Assembly: GCF_026421305.1 (NCBI RefSeq)
Contig: NZ_JAPJBQ010000003.1
Location: forward strand, 186,001 to 250,000
DNA length: 64,000 nucleotides
Direction of reading: 5' to 3'
From: Dyella silvae
Lineage (GTDB): Bacteria > Pseudomonadota > Gammaproteobacteria > Xanthomonadales > Rhodanobacteraceae
The translations under genes were made by a program, and so were the position numbers. Under the pieces are notes generated by a model, which was not told where the DNA came from, did not search any database, and saw only the letters and a list, made by a program, of their open reading frames with translations. This document shows, in pieces, positions 1-9,427 of this stretch. Position 1 is the first letter of the stretch. The number at the start of each line of letters is the position of its first letter.

Positions 1-121
1 GTCCGTCGCGATCACGGCCCAGGTAGTCGGGCGGAACGTCGCCCGGGCTCGGGCGGGCCTGGCACAGGGTAGCGATGCTCAATGCCAGTATGGCCAGCGC
101 ACTTCGAATGAACGTTCTCAT
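1..121 (-). CDS. N-terminus of an exported protein, truncated by the window edge
   Basis: Only the first 40 codons are present. The ATG (complement of 119-121) follows a purine-rich GGGAGGGGG ribosome site. The start MRTFIRSALAILALSIATLC is a signal peptide: two Arg, then a hydrophobic stretch, with probable cleavage at CQA-RP. The mature part begins RPSPGDVPPDYLGRDRDG. A thioredoxin/TlpA-like protein would fit such a start but nothing diagnostic is in view, so the function is left open. It is divergent from the permease that starts at 283. Confidence 0.6.
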   Translation of the reverse strand, partial: MRTFIRSALAILALSIATLCQARPSPGDVPPDYLGRDRDG

Positions 122-282
122 GTTTCCCCCTCCCTTGGTGCGTCAAGCGTAACGGAAGTGCCGGGCCGGTCATGTGACCGGGAAAGGGTGGACCCATGGC
201 GGTTGCAGTAGAGGGCCGGGACTGGCATGGTCCGGTGCTTTCTTCACTTGAACGGTGGCGCTGGCGCTGCCGGGGAAAGCCG

Positions 283-1722
283 ATGTCACTGATCCGCTCG
301 CTGTTCACCGTCAAACCTATCGAGACAACGCTGGGCGCCAATGACAACCTGCGACGCACGCTGGGCCTCAGGGACCTGATCGTTCTTGGTGTTGGGGCAG
401 TGATTGGCGCGGGCATTTTCGTCATCACGGGGCAGGCGGCCGCCGAGCATGCGGGTCCGGCTTTGACGATTTCGTTCGTACTCGCCGGTTTGGCAGCGGC
501 GCTGGCGGCGCTCAGTTATGCGGAGTTCGCGGCCATGCTGCCGGTGTCGGGCAGTGCTTACGTTTATGCGTATGCCACGTTTGGCGAGCTGCTGGCGTGG
601 TTTATCGGCTGGAACGTGGTGGCCGAATACTTACTGGCGGTGTCGTCGGTCGCCGTTGGCTGGTCCGGCTACGGCGTGGGATTGCTGCACAGTTTGGGTG
701 TCGATGTGCCGTCGGTGCTGGCCAATGCGCCGTTGGCCTTCAAGGACGGTCACTTCGTCACCACCGGTGCGTGGATCAACCTGCCGGCCTTGCTCGTGGT
801 AGCGGCGATCACCACGCTTCTCTACGCGGGTACGCGCCAGTCGACGATGTTTGCCAGCGTCGTGGTGGTGCTCAAGGTGCTGGTCGTGATTCTGTTCGTC
901 GTGTTTGGCCTGCAGTACATCGACACCTCGTTGTGGCATCCCTACGTGCCGGCCAACCAGGGCGACGACCATTACGGCTGGTCTGGCGTGTTCCGCGCCG
1001 CAACCAGCGTGTTCTATGCCTACATCGGTTTTGATGCGGTGGCGACGGCGGCGCAGGAGACGCGCAATCCCCAGCAGAATGTGCCAGCCGGCATTCTCAT
1101 TTCGCTGGCGATCTGCACGGTGCTCTACATCATCGTGGCTGCGGTGCTCACCGGTCTGGTGCCTTATCCGCAATTGGCCACCGCCGAGCCGGTGGCCACG
1201 GCCCTGGCCGCGCATCCGCCATTGGCCTGGTTGAAGCTGCTGACGCAGGTGGGCGCCGTGGCCGGTCTGACCTCGGTGATCCTGGTGATGCATATGGGCC
1301 TGGCGCGCATTCTCTACACCATGGCCGGCGACGGCCTGCTGCCGCGTAGCATCGGCACTGTGCACGAGCGCTTCAAGACACCGCATCGCACCACTGTACT
1401 CGTTGGTGTTATCGGCGGCGTGCTGGCGGCGGTGTTTCCGTTGAGCCTGCTAGGCGATCTGCTGTCGATGGGCACGCTGCTGGCTTTCGCCACCGTGTGC
1501 ATCGGCGTGCTGGTGCTGCGGCGCACGCGCCCCGAGTTGCCGCGTGGGTTCCGCGTGCCGGCGGCGCCGGTGGTGTGCTCGCTGGGTGTGGTGGTTTGTT
1601 TGTTCCTGCTGGCGCAGATGAACAAAGGCAACTGGATGTTGCTGGCAGGCTGGACCGCGCTGGGCATGTTCATCTACGTCGGCTATGGCTACCGGAACAG
1701 CCGTCTGCGGCAGAGCGCCTGA
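283..1722 (+). CDS. APC-superfamily amino acid permease (cationic amino acid transporter type)
   Basis: A 479-residue inner-membrane transporter with about 12 hydrophobic segments. The N-terminal part carries the APC hallmark GVGAVIGAGIFVITGQAA in TM1, which forms the unwound substrate site, followed by an Ala/Leu-rich TM2 and SYAEFAAMLPVSGSAYVYAY. This pattern is typical of the CAT/YhdG-like branch of proton- or exchange-driven amino acid transporters; the substrate cannot be read from the sequence. An in-frame extension reaches back to 196, but ATG 283 is chosen because GGGGAAAG lies just upstream and MSLIRSLF resembles family starts. It stands alone and is convergent with the small gene at 1783-1995. 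Confidence 0.88.
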   Translation: MSLIRSLFTVKPIETTLGANDNLRRTLGLRDLIVLGVGAVIGAGIFVITGQAAAEHAGPALTISFVLAGLAAALAALSYAEFAAMLPVSGSAYVYAYATFGELLAWFIGWNVVAEYLLAVSSVAVGWSGYGVGLLHSLGVDVPSVLANAPLAFKDGHFVTTGAWINLPALLVVAAITTLLYAGTRQSTMFASVVVVLKVLVVILFVVFGLQYIDTSLWHPYVPANQGDDHYGWSGVFRAATSVFYAYIGFDAVATAAQETRNPQQNVPAGILISLAICTVLYIIVAAVLTGLVPYPQLATAEPVATALAAHPPLAWLKLLTQVGAVAGLTSVILVMHMGLARILYTMAGDGLLPRSIGTVHERFKTPHRTTVLVGVIGGVLAAVFPLSLLGDLLSMGTLLAFATVCIGVLVLRRTRPELPRGFRVPAAPVVCSLGVVVCLFLLAQMNKGNWMLLAGWTALGMFIYVGYGYRNSRLRQSA

Positions 1723-1782
1723 TCGCACACTCCTCTGCGACGACGGATGGCCTCTACTCCGTCGCCGCTGACACCCGTTGGT

Positions 1783-1995
1783 TCATGAAATGTGGAAGCG
1801 CTCAGCTGCAACCGGGCTGTCGATGTAGTGATCCAGGCCTTGCACCTTGAGCGGATGGCGATCGTAGTCAACGTGCTCGCGTTCGGCGTCGGCGATGGCC
1901 GTGATTTCCTCAGACGTTAATTGCGCTGAGGGCGTTACGTTCAGGCTGGCGCCGTATGGCGGTGTTGGGTTGTGCGTGTTGTGGGGAAGTGACAT
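1783..1995 (-). CDS. small hypothetical protein (70 aa)
   Basis: A 70-residue acidic, polar protein starting MSLPHNTHNP, with no signal peptide or membrane segment and no family I recognise. The ATG at 1995 is preceded by AGGAGTCGTGTC, a good ribosome site, so it is preferred over the in-frame start at 2046. The C-terminal half (EEITAIADAEREHVDYDRHP) is charged and likely helical. Its coding status rests on the ribosome site and protein-like composition only. The inverted repeat 1741-1747/1758-1764 between it and the convergent permease could end transcription but has no T-run. Confidence 0.5.
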   Translation of the reverse strand: MSLPHNTHNPTPPYGASLNVTPSAQLTSEEITAIADAEREHVDYDRHPLKVQGLDHYIDSPVAAERFHIS

Positions 1996-2437
1996 GACAC
2001 GACTCCTGCGGTGAGCTACGCGCGGGTTGGAGTCCGAAGATCCCATGGGGCTTGGGGTGACCGCATGGGGCCGTGCATCCTTGCCTGTTGGAAGTGCGCC
2101 GTGCCGCAGAATCAGGTGATGCGGTTGTACTGGCGTGGGCTATGAGCGGCTTGGTGCCTTCGCTTCCTGTATCTCTTGAGATGCAGTGATGGCGGAAAAG
2201 GTTGCCTTGGTAAAAGCCTTGTGATGTTCGTAAAAAGCGGGGATTTCCCACTGTTTCCTGACTTTGTCGGGGCCGTGTCGCAGGTCACGGATTCCCGTGA
2301 GTCGACATTATTCTAGCCTCGTTACATGCGAGTGACGTGGGTCGTTAGACATGCATCGGCACGTCGAATTTGGTCTTGTCGTTGCTTTGCTCAACGAATC
2401 AGCGACGCTGATATGGACGTCTGTTTGTGCGTGAAAC
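1996..2437. other. 442-bp intergenic region, no gene recognised
   Basis: Reading frames here are short and overlap each other without ribosome sites. I see a small palindrome at 2398-2412 (ATCAGCG-A-CGCTGAT) but no convincing terminator after rnhB. The promoter of the small gene at 1995 should lie in the proximal part. Confidence 0.4.
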
Positions 2438-3076
2438 TCAGAACAGCACGCCCTGATCCACCAGTAGCTTGACCGGCGCAAAGCTGCGGCGGTGTTGCGG
2501 ACAGGGGCCCAGCCGTTTCAGCGCATCCAGATGGGCCGGTGTGCCGTAACCCTTGTGTACGGCAAAACCGTAGCCGGGATGTTCCTGGTCCAACGCCACC
2601 ATCCAACGGTCGCGCGTCACCTTGGCCAGAATCGACGCAGCGCTGATGGCTGGCTCCAGCCCATCGCCACCGATGATGGCGCGCCCGGGGCAGGGCAGCT
2701 CACGCGGCAAGGCGTTACCGTCGATCCACGCTTCTTCTGCGGCGGGGCTCAGGCCGGCGATGGCGCGGCACATGCCCGTCATGGTGGCCTGGTAGATGTT
2801 GATGCGATCGATTTCGTCAGGCATCACCATCACCACGCAGTGCGCCAACGCTGTTTCGATGATTTGCGGATACAGCGCTTCGCGCTTCGCCTCGGTGAGC
2901 TTCTTGGAGTCGTTCAAGCCTGTTATGGGGCGAGCAGGATCCAGAATGACCGCGGCAACGGTCACCGGACCTGCCAGCGGGCCGCGGCCGGCTTCATCCA
3001 CGCCGGCAATCAGTCTGCCGCTGATGATCGCTGTAGCCGGCGCAGAGGGACTCGTAGCGCGTTTCGCCTTAGGCAC
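2438..3076 (-). CDS. rnhB: ribonuclease HII
   Basis: RNase HII cleaves the RNA strand of RNA/DNA hybrids and starts removal of misincorporated ribonucleotides. The protein has 212 residues (E. coli 198). The type-2 RNase H signature [14 protein letters not shown], with the first catalytic Asp and Glu, starts near residue 25. [13 protein letters not shown] and the later Asp-containing [12 protein letters not shown] segment match the family. The start is GTG at 3076, eight bases inside the end of lpxB, with GAGG in the lpxB tail as ribosome site. It is the last gene of the lpxD-fabZ-lpxA-lpxB-rnhB string. dnaE, which follows in E. coli, is absent here. Confidence 0.96.
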   Translation of the reverse strand: MPKAKRATSPSAPATAIISGRLIAGVDEAGRGPLAGPVTVAAVILDPARPITGLNDSKKLTEAKREALYPQIIETALAHCVVMVMPDEIDRINIYQATMTGMCRAIAGLSPAAEEAWIDGNALPRELPCPGRAIIGGDGLEPAISAASILAKVTRDRWMVALDQEHPGYGFAVHKGYGTPAHLDALKRLGPCPQHRRSFAPVKLLVDQGVLF

Positions 3077-4280
3077 GATGTGCCTCGATCAGCTCGGCTA
3101 CTGCATCGGCGGCCAGATCGCCTGCGTGGCCTTCGAGACCGCCACGCAATGCCAGGTGCAGTTGCTCGAACGCGGCGACGATGGCGCCACGGCGCTCACT
3201 GTCCTGGAACAATGCCGTGGTCGCCTTGGCCAACTTATCGGCAGTGAAGTCATCCTGCATCAGCTCGGGAACCAGCAACGCGTCGCCGCCTATGCCGCTG
3301 GCGCGGGCCAGGATATTGGGCAGCGAATAGACGTCCGTCTTGAGCATGTTGAGCGCGCGTGCAATGCGATAGCTCACCGGCGATACGCGGTATCCCACCA
3401 CCATGGGGCGCTTGGCCAGCATGGCTTCCAACGCTGCCGTGCCTGACGCCAGCAGTACCACGTCGGCGGCAAGCATCGCTTCGTGCGCGTGGCCTTCTAT
3501 CAACTCCGGGGTGCCGTCGCCGCTCATGCCGTCAAGCATGGCCTTGAGGGTGGCATGCACGCGCTCATTCGCGGCCGGAACGATGATGCGCAGTCCGGGC
3601 AGTTCGGCAGCAACTTGGCGTGCCGCATCAAAAAACGTTTTGCCGAGCTGTTTGATTTCCGAGCCGCGGCTGCCGGGCAGTACGGCGAGCACCGGTACAT
3701 TCTGGGGCAGGCCCAGAGCGTCGCGTGCGCCGATGCGATCGGACACGAGGGTAAAGCGATCCGCCAGTGGATGACCGACGAAGCGCGCGTCGACGCCATG
3801 TCTGGCGTAAATGGCGGGCTCCATCGGGAACAGGCACAGCACGCGATTCGCGCTATGGCCAATTTTCTCGGCACGCTTCTCGCGCCAGGCCCAGACGGAT
3901 GGGCTTACATAGTGCACGGTGCGCAGGCCGGCTTCGCGCAGACGCCTTTCGACGCCCAGATTGAAGTCGGGCGCGTCGATGCCGACCACCACGGCAGGCT
4001 TGGCGGCGATCAGGCGCGTGACCAGTTCTTTTCGCAGGCGTAACAGGCGTGGCAGATGCGAAACCACTTCTGCAAAGCCAAATAGCGACAGCTCTTTGAT
4101 GTCGTACCAGGAGTCGAAACCCACGGCCTGCATGCGCGCGCCGCCGATGCCGACGAAACGTGCGTCGGGGTAGCGGCGGCGAAGGGCGGCGATGAGATCG
4201 GCGCCGAGCTGATCGCCGGAGTCTTCGCCGGCGATGATGGCAATGAGCGGGGCTTGCGTTGACGCATCAACGAGGGACAT
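3069..4280 (-). CDS. lpxB: lipid-A-disaccharide synthase
   Basis: LpxB is a GT19 peripheral membrane enzyme that joins UDP-2,3-diacylglucosamine and lipid X into the tetra-acyl disaccharide of lipid A. It has 403 residues (E. coli 382). The nucleotide-binding N-terminus reads [14 protein letters not shown] (usually AGEPSGD), then [12 protein letters not shown]. The middle contains [14 protein letters not shown] and [16 protein letters not shown], and the C-domain has LPGSRGSEI and [20 protein letters not shown], all typical. It lies 64 bp after lpxA, separated by a strong hairpin, and overlaps rnhB by 8 bp. Confidence 0.97.
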   Translation of the reverse strand: MSLVDASTQAPLIAIIAGEDSGDQLGADLIAALRRRYPDARFVGIGGARMQAVGFDSWYDIKELSLFGFAEVVSHLPRLLRLRKELVTRLIAAKPAVVVGIDAPDFNLGVERRLREAGLRTVHYVSPSVWAWREKRAEKIGHSANRVLCLFPMEPAIYARHGVDARFVGHPLADRFTLVSDRIGARDALGLPQNVPVLAVLPGSRGSEIKQLGKTFFDAARQVAAELPGLRIIVPAANERVHATLKAMLDGMSGDGTPELIEGHAHEAMLAADVVLLASGTAALEAMLAKRPMVVGYRVSPVSYRIARALNMLKTDVYSLPNILARASGIGGDALLVPELMQDDFTADKLAKATTALFQDSERRGAIVAAFEQLHLALRGGLEGHAGDLAADAVAELIEAHRA

Positions 4281-4320
4281 GTTGTTACGTCAACCGCCAG
4301 AGCCAGAGCGCGTGCTCGAT

Positions 4321-4351
4321 ACGTTGATATGAGCTTTGCTCATATCAACGT
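4321..4351. repeat. perfect 14-bp inverted repeat overlapping the lpxA stop codon
   Basis: ACGTTGATATGAGC (4321-4334) and its exact complement (4338-4351) are separated by TTT. The lpxA stop codon (complement of 4345-4347) lies inside one arm. No T-run follows on the minus strand, so it is not a standard intrinsic terminator. In the mRNA it would sit between lpxA and lpxB and could affect RNA stability or lpxB output. The AT-rich stem contrasts with the GC-rich surroundings. Confidence 0.8.
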
Positions 4352-5118
4352 GCCAGCGATCGCTCGCTGCGATCGAGAAACTCCAGCATGGCGCGCACAT
4401 CTTCACTGTCCGCCGCCTGCGTCACGAGCTGCTCGCGCGCATCGGCCAGGGTGAGACCGGCCATGTACAGCGTGCGGTAAGCGCGCTTGATGGCCGAGAT
4501 GCGCGTGGCGTCAAAGCCGCGGCGCTTCAGCCCCTCGCTGTTGATGCCACGCGGGCGGCCGCGCTGCTCGTTGGCCATTGTCACGTAGGGCGGCACGTCT
4601 GAGCCCAGCAGGCAGCCCATGCCGATAAAGGCATGCGCGCCGACTTTGCAGAACTGGTGCGCGCCGGAGAAGCCGGCCATCACTACCCAGTCGCCGATCT
4701 CGACATGACCGGCGAGCGCGGAATAGTTCGAGAACACCGTGTTGTTGCCGATCTTGCAGTCGTGCGCGATGTGCACGTAGGCAAGGATCCAGTTGTCGTT
4801 GCCGATCTGCGTCTTGCTGCCACCGTCACCGGTGCCGCGGTTGATGGTGACGTACTCGCGGATCTGGTTGCGATCGCCGATCACCAGCTCCGTGCGCTCA
4901 CCATTGAACTTCTTGTCCTGCGGGTCGCCGCCCAGCGAGGCGAACTGGCTGATGCGGTTGTCGCGGCCGATGCGCGTGGGACCTTCGATGACCACGTGCG
5001 GGCCGATCACCGTGCCTTCGCCGATGTGTACATCGGCGCCGATCACGGAGTAGGCGCCGATACTGACGTTCTCGGCAATAACCGCGGAGGGGTCGATCTG
5101 CGCGGTGGGATGGATCAT
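4345..5118 (-). CDS. lpxA: acyl-ACP--UDP-N-acetylglucosamine O-acyltransferase
   Basis: LpxA catalyses the first step of lipid A synthesis, moving a 3-hydroxyacyl chain from ACP to the 3-OH of UDP-GlcNAc in the cytoplasm. It has 257 residues (E. coli 262), begins [14 protein letters not shown], and is built of left-handed beta-helix hexapeptide repeats. The catalytic-His loop appears as [20 protein letters not shown], and the C-terminal helical domain starts around [14 protein letters not shown]. An in-frame start at 5139 exists, but ATG 5118 gives the family N-terminus and an ATGA overlap with the fabZ stop. Confidence 0.97.
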   Translation of the reverse strand: MIHPTAQIDPSAVIAENVSIGAYSVIGADVHIGEGTVIGPHVVIEGPTRIGRDNRISQFASLGGDPQDKKFNGERTELVIGDRNQIREYVTINRGTGDGGSKTQIGNDNWILAYVHIAHDCKIGNNTVFSNYSALAGHVEIGDWVVMAGFSGAHQFCKVGAHAFIGMGCLLGSDVPPYVTMANEQRGRPRGINSEGLKRRGFDATRISAIKRAYRTLYMAGLTLADAREQLVTQAADSEDVRAMLEFLDRSERSLAR

Positions 5119-5588
5119 TTCTCTGACCTCGCGGCGCACATCAGTTCGCAGCTGGCCACTTCCTTGCCGTCAACGATGGTGCGCGCGTGGAACAGGCCCA
5201 TGCTGCGCAGCAGACGCTTGAGCTCTACTTCAAGGCGAAGCTGGTCGCCCGGCACCACCGGGGCGCTGAAGCGGGCGTTATCCACCTTGGCCAGGTAGAA
5301 CAGCGGGCTGCCGGTGGTGCCCTTGAGACGGCTGGAGATCTGGGTGAGGACACCCGCAGCTTGTGCCATCGCTTCGACGATCAGCACGCCCGGCATCACC
5401 GGGTGACCGGGAAAATGACCCTGGAAGAACGGCTCGTTGATGGTCACGTTCTTCAGCGCCACCACGCTCTTGTCCGGCACCAGTTCAATCACCCGGTCGA
5501 CCAGCAGGAACGGATAGCGATGCGGCAGCAGTTGCTGGATCTGTTCCACATTCACAGGGAGGTGGAAGGGCACGGTCAGGTCACTCAT
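5115..5588 (-). CDS. fabZ: (3R)-hydroxyacyl-ACP dehydratase
   Basis: FabZ is the hot-dog-fold dehydratase of fatty acid elongation and competes with LpxA for 3-hydroxyacyl-ACP, hence its place in the lpx operon. It has 157 residues (E. coli 151). [14 protein letters not shown] and [20 protein letters not shown] carry the catalytic His and Glu. ATG 5588 is chosen because it gives the usual short N-terminus ([11 protein letters not shown]), although the frame is open to 5795. It overlaps lpxD by 8 bp and lpxA by 4 bp. Confidence 0.97.
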   Translation of the reverse strand: MSDLTVPFHLPVNVEQIQQLLPHRYPFLLVDRVIELVPDKSVVALKNVTINEPFFQGHFPGHPVMPGVLIVEAMAQAAGVLTQISSRLKGTTGSPLFYLAKVDNARFSAPVVPGDQLRLEVELKRLLRSMGLFHARTIVDGKEVASCELMCAARSEK

Positions 5589-6609
5589 TGTTGCTGTCCT
5601 TCTCCAACGCCGAGAGCCGGCGTGCGTATTCGTCGAGATGTTTGAAGCGGGCCGCATTACGGCGCCACAGGCGGTTTTCCTGTAGCGGCACGCCCGAAGA
5701 ATATTCGCCGGGCTCACGTATCGAGTGCGTGACCAGGCTCTTGGCGGTAATGGTAACGCGATCAGCCACTTCCAGATGGCCGAGCACGCCTGCATTTCCG
5801 CCGATCATGCAGTAGCGGCCGATTTTGGCGCTGCCCGCCACGGCCGCACAGCCGGCCAGGGCCGTATGCGCGCCGATATAAACGTTGTGGGCGATCTGGA
5901 TCTGGTTATCCAGCCGCACATCTTCCTCGAGCACGGTGTCGTCGAGTGCGCCGCGATCGATGGTGGTGTTGGCGCCGATCTCACAGTCGTCGCCGATGCG
6001 CACACCACCCAGCTGGGGCAGCTTGATCCAGTGGTCGCGGTCAAAGGCAAGGCCAAAGCCATCCGAACCGATCACCGCGCCGGGATGGGCCAGCACGCGC
6101 TTGCCCAGGGTGACGCGGATCACCAGGGTCACCCGCGCCACCAGGCGGCTTTGTGCACCCACGATGCAGTCCGGGCCGATGATGCAGTGCGGGCCCAATA
6201 CCGCACCGTCTTCGATCACCGCGCCATCGTCGATCACGCAGCCGGGGCCGATGCTGGCCGTGGGCGCGACACGCGCGCTGGCGGCTACCACCGCGGTGGG
6301 GTGAATGCCCTGAGGCGCCGCAGGAAGGCGCTCGAACAGTGCGGCGATCTTGGCGTAGGACACGTAGGGGTCGCGTGCCACCAGGGCGGCTACGGGGCTC
6401 TCAGCCACGCTCTCCTCACGCATGACGACGACACCGGCGCGGGTGCTGCTCAACTGCGAGGAGTATTTGCTGTTGGAAAGAAAGCTGAGTTGGCTCGGGC
6501 CGGCACCGGCCAGCGTGCCGACGCCATCGATAACACGCGAGCCATCGCCGTGACAGACGAGACCGAACCGTTCGGCGAGTTCGGCAACGGTGGTTTGGAA
6601 AACGCTCAT
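5581..6609 (-). CDS. lpxD: UDP-3-O-acylglucosamine N-acyltransferase
   Basis: LpxD adds the N-linked 3-hydroxyacyl chain, the third step of lipid A synthesis. With the start MSVFQTTVAELAERFGL it has 342 residues (E. coli 341). The N-terminal uridine-binding domain contains LSFLSNSKYSSQL. It is followed by hexapeptide repeats of a left-handed beta helix (IHPTAVVAASARVAPTASIG, then many I/V-G-x-x repeats) and the C-terminal helix ENRLWRRNAARFKHLDEYAR. ATG 6609 has GGGAG upstream; the frame is open to 6660. It is the first gene of the lpx group and is separated from bamA by a terminator, so it probably has its own promoter in 6610-6702. Confidence 0.96.
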   Translation of the reverse strand: MSVFQTTVAELAERFGLVCHGDGSRVIDGVGTLAGAGPSQLSFLSNSKYSSQLSSTRAGVVVMREESVAESPVAALVARDPYVSYAKIAALFERLPAAPQGIHPTAVVAASARVAPTASIGPGCVIDDGAVIEDGAVLGPHCIIGPDCIVGAQSRLVARVTLVIRVTLGKRVLAHPGAVIGSDGFGLAFDRDHWIKLPQLGGVRIGDDCEIGANTTIDRGALDDTVLEEDVRLDNQIQIAHNVYIGAHTALAGCAAVAGSAKIGRYCMIGGNAGVLGHLEVADRVTITAKSLVTHSIREPGEYSSGVPLQENRLWRRNAARFKHLDEYARRLSALEKDSNNE

Positions 6610-6702
6610 ATCGGCTCCCGGCAATCGGGCCATTGTAGGGCGCCCCGGCAGGAGCATCAAAAATTCCTCGGGCCGTGGCCGCCGGGCATGGTGATGGCGG
6701 CC

Positions 6703-6734
6703 ACAAAAAGAAGGCGCGGCATGGCCGCGCCTTC
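6703..6734 (-). terminator. intrinsic terminator after bamA
   Basis: Perfect 11-bp stem (6710-6720 with 6724-6734, GAAGGCGCGGC) and a 3-nt loop. On the minus strand it is followed directly by CTTTTTGTGG. It lies 32 bp beyond the bamA stop and separates the bamA operon from lpxD. Confidence 0.85.
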
Positions 6735-6765
6735 TGCAGTTACTTCCCTCGGGTTCTTCAGGCCA

Positions 6766-9210
6766 TCAGAACTGGCTGCCGAAGGTGAACTGGATGCGTT
6801 CTTCGTAGTGACCGTCGTCCTGCTGGGTGCGCAGCGGCACGGCGAAGTTGATGATCAGCGGGCCGATCGGCGCCTGCCAGTGCAGCGAGACACCGGTAGA
6901 CACACGCAGGGTCTTGGCGGTGAAGCTCTGGTAATCCTGGTAGGCGTTACCGACGTCGACGAACCACGACACACGGGCGGTGTTGATGTCCTTGAGGAAC
7001 GGCAGCGGCAGATACAACTCAGCCGTGCCCAGCACCTTGAACGCGCCGCCCAGCGGCTGCGCGTAGGAATACGCACTGCCGGTACACGTGCCGTTGGCAT
7101 TGGGCTGGATCGGCTTGCCGTTCGCATCCGTGCCCGTACAGACGCGGGGGCCGAGCGTGTTGTCCTGGAAGCCGCGCACGTCACGCACACCGCCGGAGTA
7201 GAAGTTTTCCCAGAACGGGAAGGTGACAGCCTCGCCCGCTTTATAGGTGGTACCACCGTCGTAGGGGAAGGTCTGGCCATAGGCCTTGCCGTAACCGACC
7301 TGGCCATCCAGATAGAGCACGAAGCCCTTGCCGATCGGCCAGTAATGGTTGGCCTCACCGAAGATCTTGTAGTACTGCACGGTCGAACCGGGCAGGGCGA
7401 CGTCGGTCGACAGCGAGATCAGGCCACCGCGCGTCGGTGCCCAATAGCCGTTGCGGGTGTCGTGCGTCCAGCCCAGCGTGGCGTCCCAGGTGTGAACGGT
7501 CTGGTGACCAATCGCATTCTGGTAGTCGATCAGCACCTGCGGCGAGTAGCTGGTCGTCTGAATGACGCCGTTGGTATCGACGTACTGGTAGTTGAGGTTG
7601 ATCTTGTTGCTGCTGATGCCCAGGCCGGTACGGATGTTGTCCGTTTCCGAAATCGGGAAGCTCAGGAAGCTGGAGAACGACTTCAGCGAACTTTCGTAGT
7701 TCACGAAGTTGCTGTTGGTGTCAGCGTAGTTACTCTTGGTGTAACCGACGTTGTAGCCGATACCCACGCCGTTGTCGGTGAGGTACGGGTTGAAGTAGTT
7801 CGCGTTGATCGACGTGGAGTAGTCGCTGCGCGACGCGCCCACGGTGAAGCTGTCACCGGTGCCGAGGAAGTTGTTCTGCGACACCGACGCCGACAGGATG
7901 ATGCCGGAGTACTGCGAGTAACCCACGCCGAACATCAGGCTGCCGGCGGACTGCTCTTCCACCTTCACGGTCAGGTCGACCTGGTCTTCGGTGCCCGGCA
8001 CCAGTGCCTTGTCGATGTTGACGGTCTTGAAGTAGCCCAGACGCTGCAGACGGATCTTGGAGCGGTCGATAGCCGGCTGCGAGAACCAGCTGCCTTCCAG
8101 CTGGCGCATTTCGCGGCGCATCACATCGTCTTCCGTGCGGGTGTTGCCCTGGAAGTTCACGCGACGCACGTACACGCGCTTGCCCGGCTCGATGTAGAGC
8201 GTGAGGTCGACGGTGCGCTTGTCCTTGTCCAGCTTCGGCACCGGCGTCACCTTGGCGAACGCATAGCCGATGCTGGCCAGGATGGTCTTGATCGAGTTGG
8301 TGCTGGCCTCAATCGCCTTGCGGTTGAAGGTGTCACCCTTCTTCACGTACACGAGCTGATGCAGCGATTCTTCCGGCAGGATCAGCTCGCCGAGCAGATG
8401 CACGTCGGAGATGGTGTAGATATCGCCTTCCTTCACGCTGGCGGCGATGTACATGGTGCGCTTGTCCGGCGCGATGGTGACCTGGGTCGAGTCGACGCCG
8501 AAGTCGGCGTAGCCGCGGTCCATGTAGTACGACTGCAGCTTCTCGAGGTCGCCCGAAAGCTTTTCGCGCGAGTACTGGTCGTCTTTGGAATACCAGGACA
8601 TCCAGTTGGTCGTGTCCGACTCGAAGCCCGTACGGATCTCCTTGTCGGTAAACGCCTTATTACCGACGACATTGATTTCCTTGATCTTGGCAACCTTGCC
8701 TTCGCGGATTTCGATGTCGATGGCAACGCGGTTGCGATCAAGATTGGTCACGTGCGGTTCGATCGACACGTTGTACTTGCCGCGGTTGTAGTACTGGCGC
8801 ACCAGTTCCTGCTGCACGCGGTCGAGCGAGAGACGGTCGAAGGTTTCGCCTTCGGCGAGGCCGATTTCCTTCAGGCCCTTGCGCAGATCGTCTTCTTTGA
8901 TGTCCTTGTTGCCGCGCAGGTTCAGCTTGGCGATGGACGGGCGCTCGATCACCTTGATGACCATGATGTCACCTTCGCGGTTGATCTCTACGTCGCTGAA
9001 GAACTTGGTCTGGTACAGGGCGCGGATAGCGCGCTGGGCGCTATCGTTGGTCAGGCGGTCGCCTCGGTTAACGGGCAGGTAGTTGAGCACCGTACCGGTG
9101 GAGATGCGGCTGAGGCCATCGATACGGATGTCGGAAACGACGAACGGCTCGAACGCAAAGGCATTGGCAGTCAGTGAGGCAAGCAGGATCAGGGCGGCGA
9201 TACGCTTCAT
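6766..9210 (-). CDS. bamA: outer membrane protein assembly factor BamA
   Basis: BamA is the Omp85-family core of the BAM complex, which inserts beta-barrel proteins into the outer membrane. It has 814 residues (E. coli 810). A signal peptide (MKRIAALILLASLTANAFA) precedes five POTRA domains over roughly residues 20-420, beginning FVVSDIRIDGLSRIS. The C-terminal 16-strand barrel starts near residue 430 and ends in Phe (IQFTFGSQF), the BAM recognition signal. Gene order rseP-bamA is the usual one. The skp gene that sits between bamA and lpxD in enterics is not present. Confidence 0.97.
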   Translation of the reverse strand: MKRIAALILLASLTANAFAFEPFVVSDIRIDGLSRISTGTVLNYLPVNRGDRLTNDSAQRAIRALYQTKFFSDVEINREGDIMVIKVIERPSIAKLNLRGNKDIKEDDLRKGLKEIGLAEGETFDRLSLDRVQQELVRQYYNRGKYNVSIEPHVTNLDRNRVAIDIEIREGKVAKIKEINVVGNKAFTDKEIRTGFESDTTNWMSWYSKDDQYSREKLSGDLEKLQSYYMDRGYADFGVDSTQVTIAPDKRTMYIAASVKEGDIYTISDVHLLGELILPEESLHQLVYVKKGDTFNRKAIEASTNSIKTILASIGYAFAKVTPVPKLDKDKRTVDLTLYIEPGKRVYVRRVNFQGNTRTEDDVMRREMRQLEGSWFSQPAIDRSKIRLQRLGYFKTVNIDKALVPGTEDQVDLTVKVEEQSAGSLMFGVGYSQYSGIILSASVSQNNFLGTGDSFTVGASRSDYSTSINANYFNPYLTDNGVGIGYNVGYTKSNYADTNSNFVNYESSLKSFSSFLSFPISETDNIRTGLGISSNKINLNYQYVDTNGVIQTTSYSPQVLIDYQNAIGHQTVHTWDATLGWTHDTRNGYWAPTRGGLISLSTDVALPGSTVQYYKIFGEANHYWPIGKGFVLYLDGQVGYGKAYGQTFPYDGGTTYKAGEAVTFPFWENFYSGGVRDVRGFQDNTLGPRVCTGTDANGKPIQPNANGTCTGSAYSYAQPLGGAFKVLGTAELYLPLPFLKDINTARVSWFVDVGNAYQDYQSFTAKTLRVSTGVSLHWQAPIGPLIINFAVPLRTQQDDGHYEERIQFTFGSQF

Positions 9211-9237
9211 CGTCGATTCCGTTGGTTTTATTCGGAC

Positions 9238-9257
9238 GGGGCGGCCGGAGCCGCCCC
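9238..9257 (-). promoter_or_regulatory. GC-rich hairpin in the bamA 5' region
   Basis: Perfect 8-bp stem GGGGCGGC / GCCGCCCC with a 4-nt loop, 28-47 bases upstream of the bamA ATG. It is followed on the minus strand by GTCCGAATAAAACC. The A-rich rather than U-rich tail argues against a terminator. It could be an RNA processing or translation-control structure in the 217-bp rseP-bamA gap (9211-9427), in which I see no gene. Confidence 0.45.
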
Positions 9258-9427
9258 GATCAATAGGTGAAGCCAGGACAAGCCCAGCCTCGAAAGGGTG
9301 CTTGCATCTTCCCCAGATGCGACGGGTGAACCACCGCCGTGTCCCCTCAGCGCGCGCGTGACCGTGCTCGCCATGGATACGCCATGATCCCCGGACCCGG
9401 TGCGACCTTCAGCAAAGGCGGCACGCG

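Noticed and set aside
5725-9177. 1150-residue open frame on the plus strand opposite bamA and lpxD
   Set aside because: It is antisense to two certain genes, has no ribosome site, and its His/Val/Asp/Gly-rich content is the usual shadow of high-GC coding sequence.
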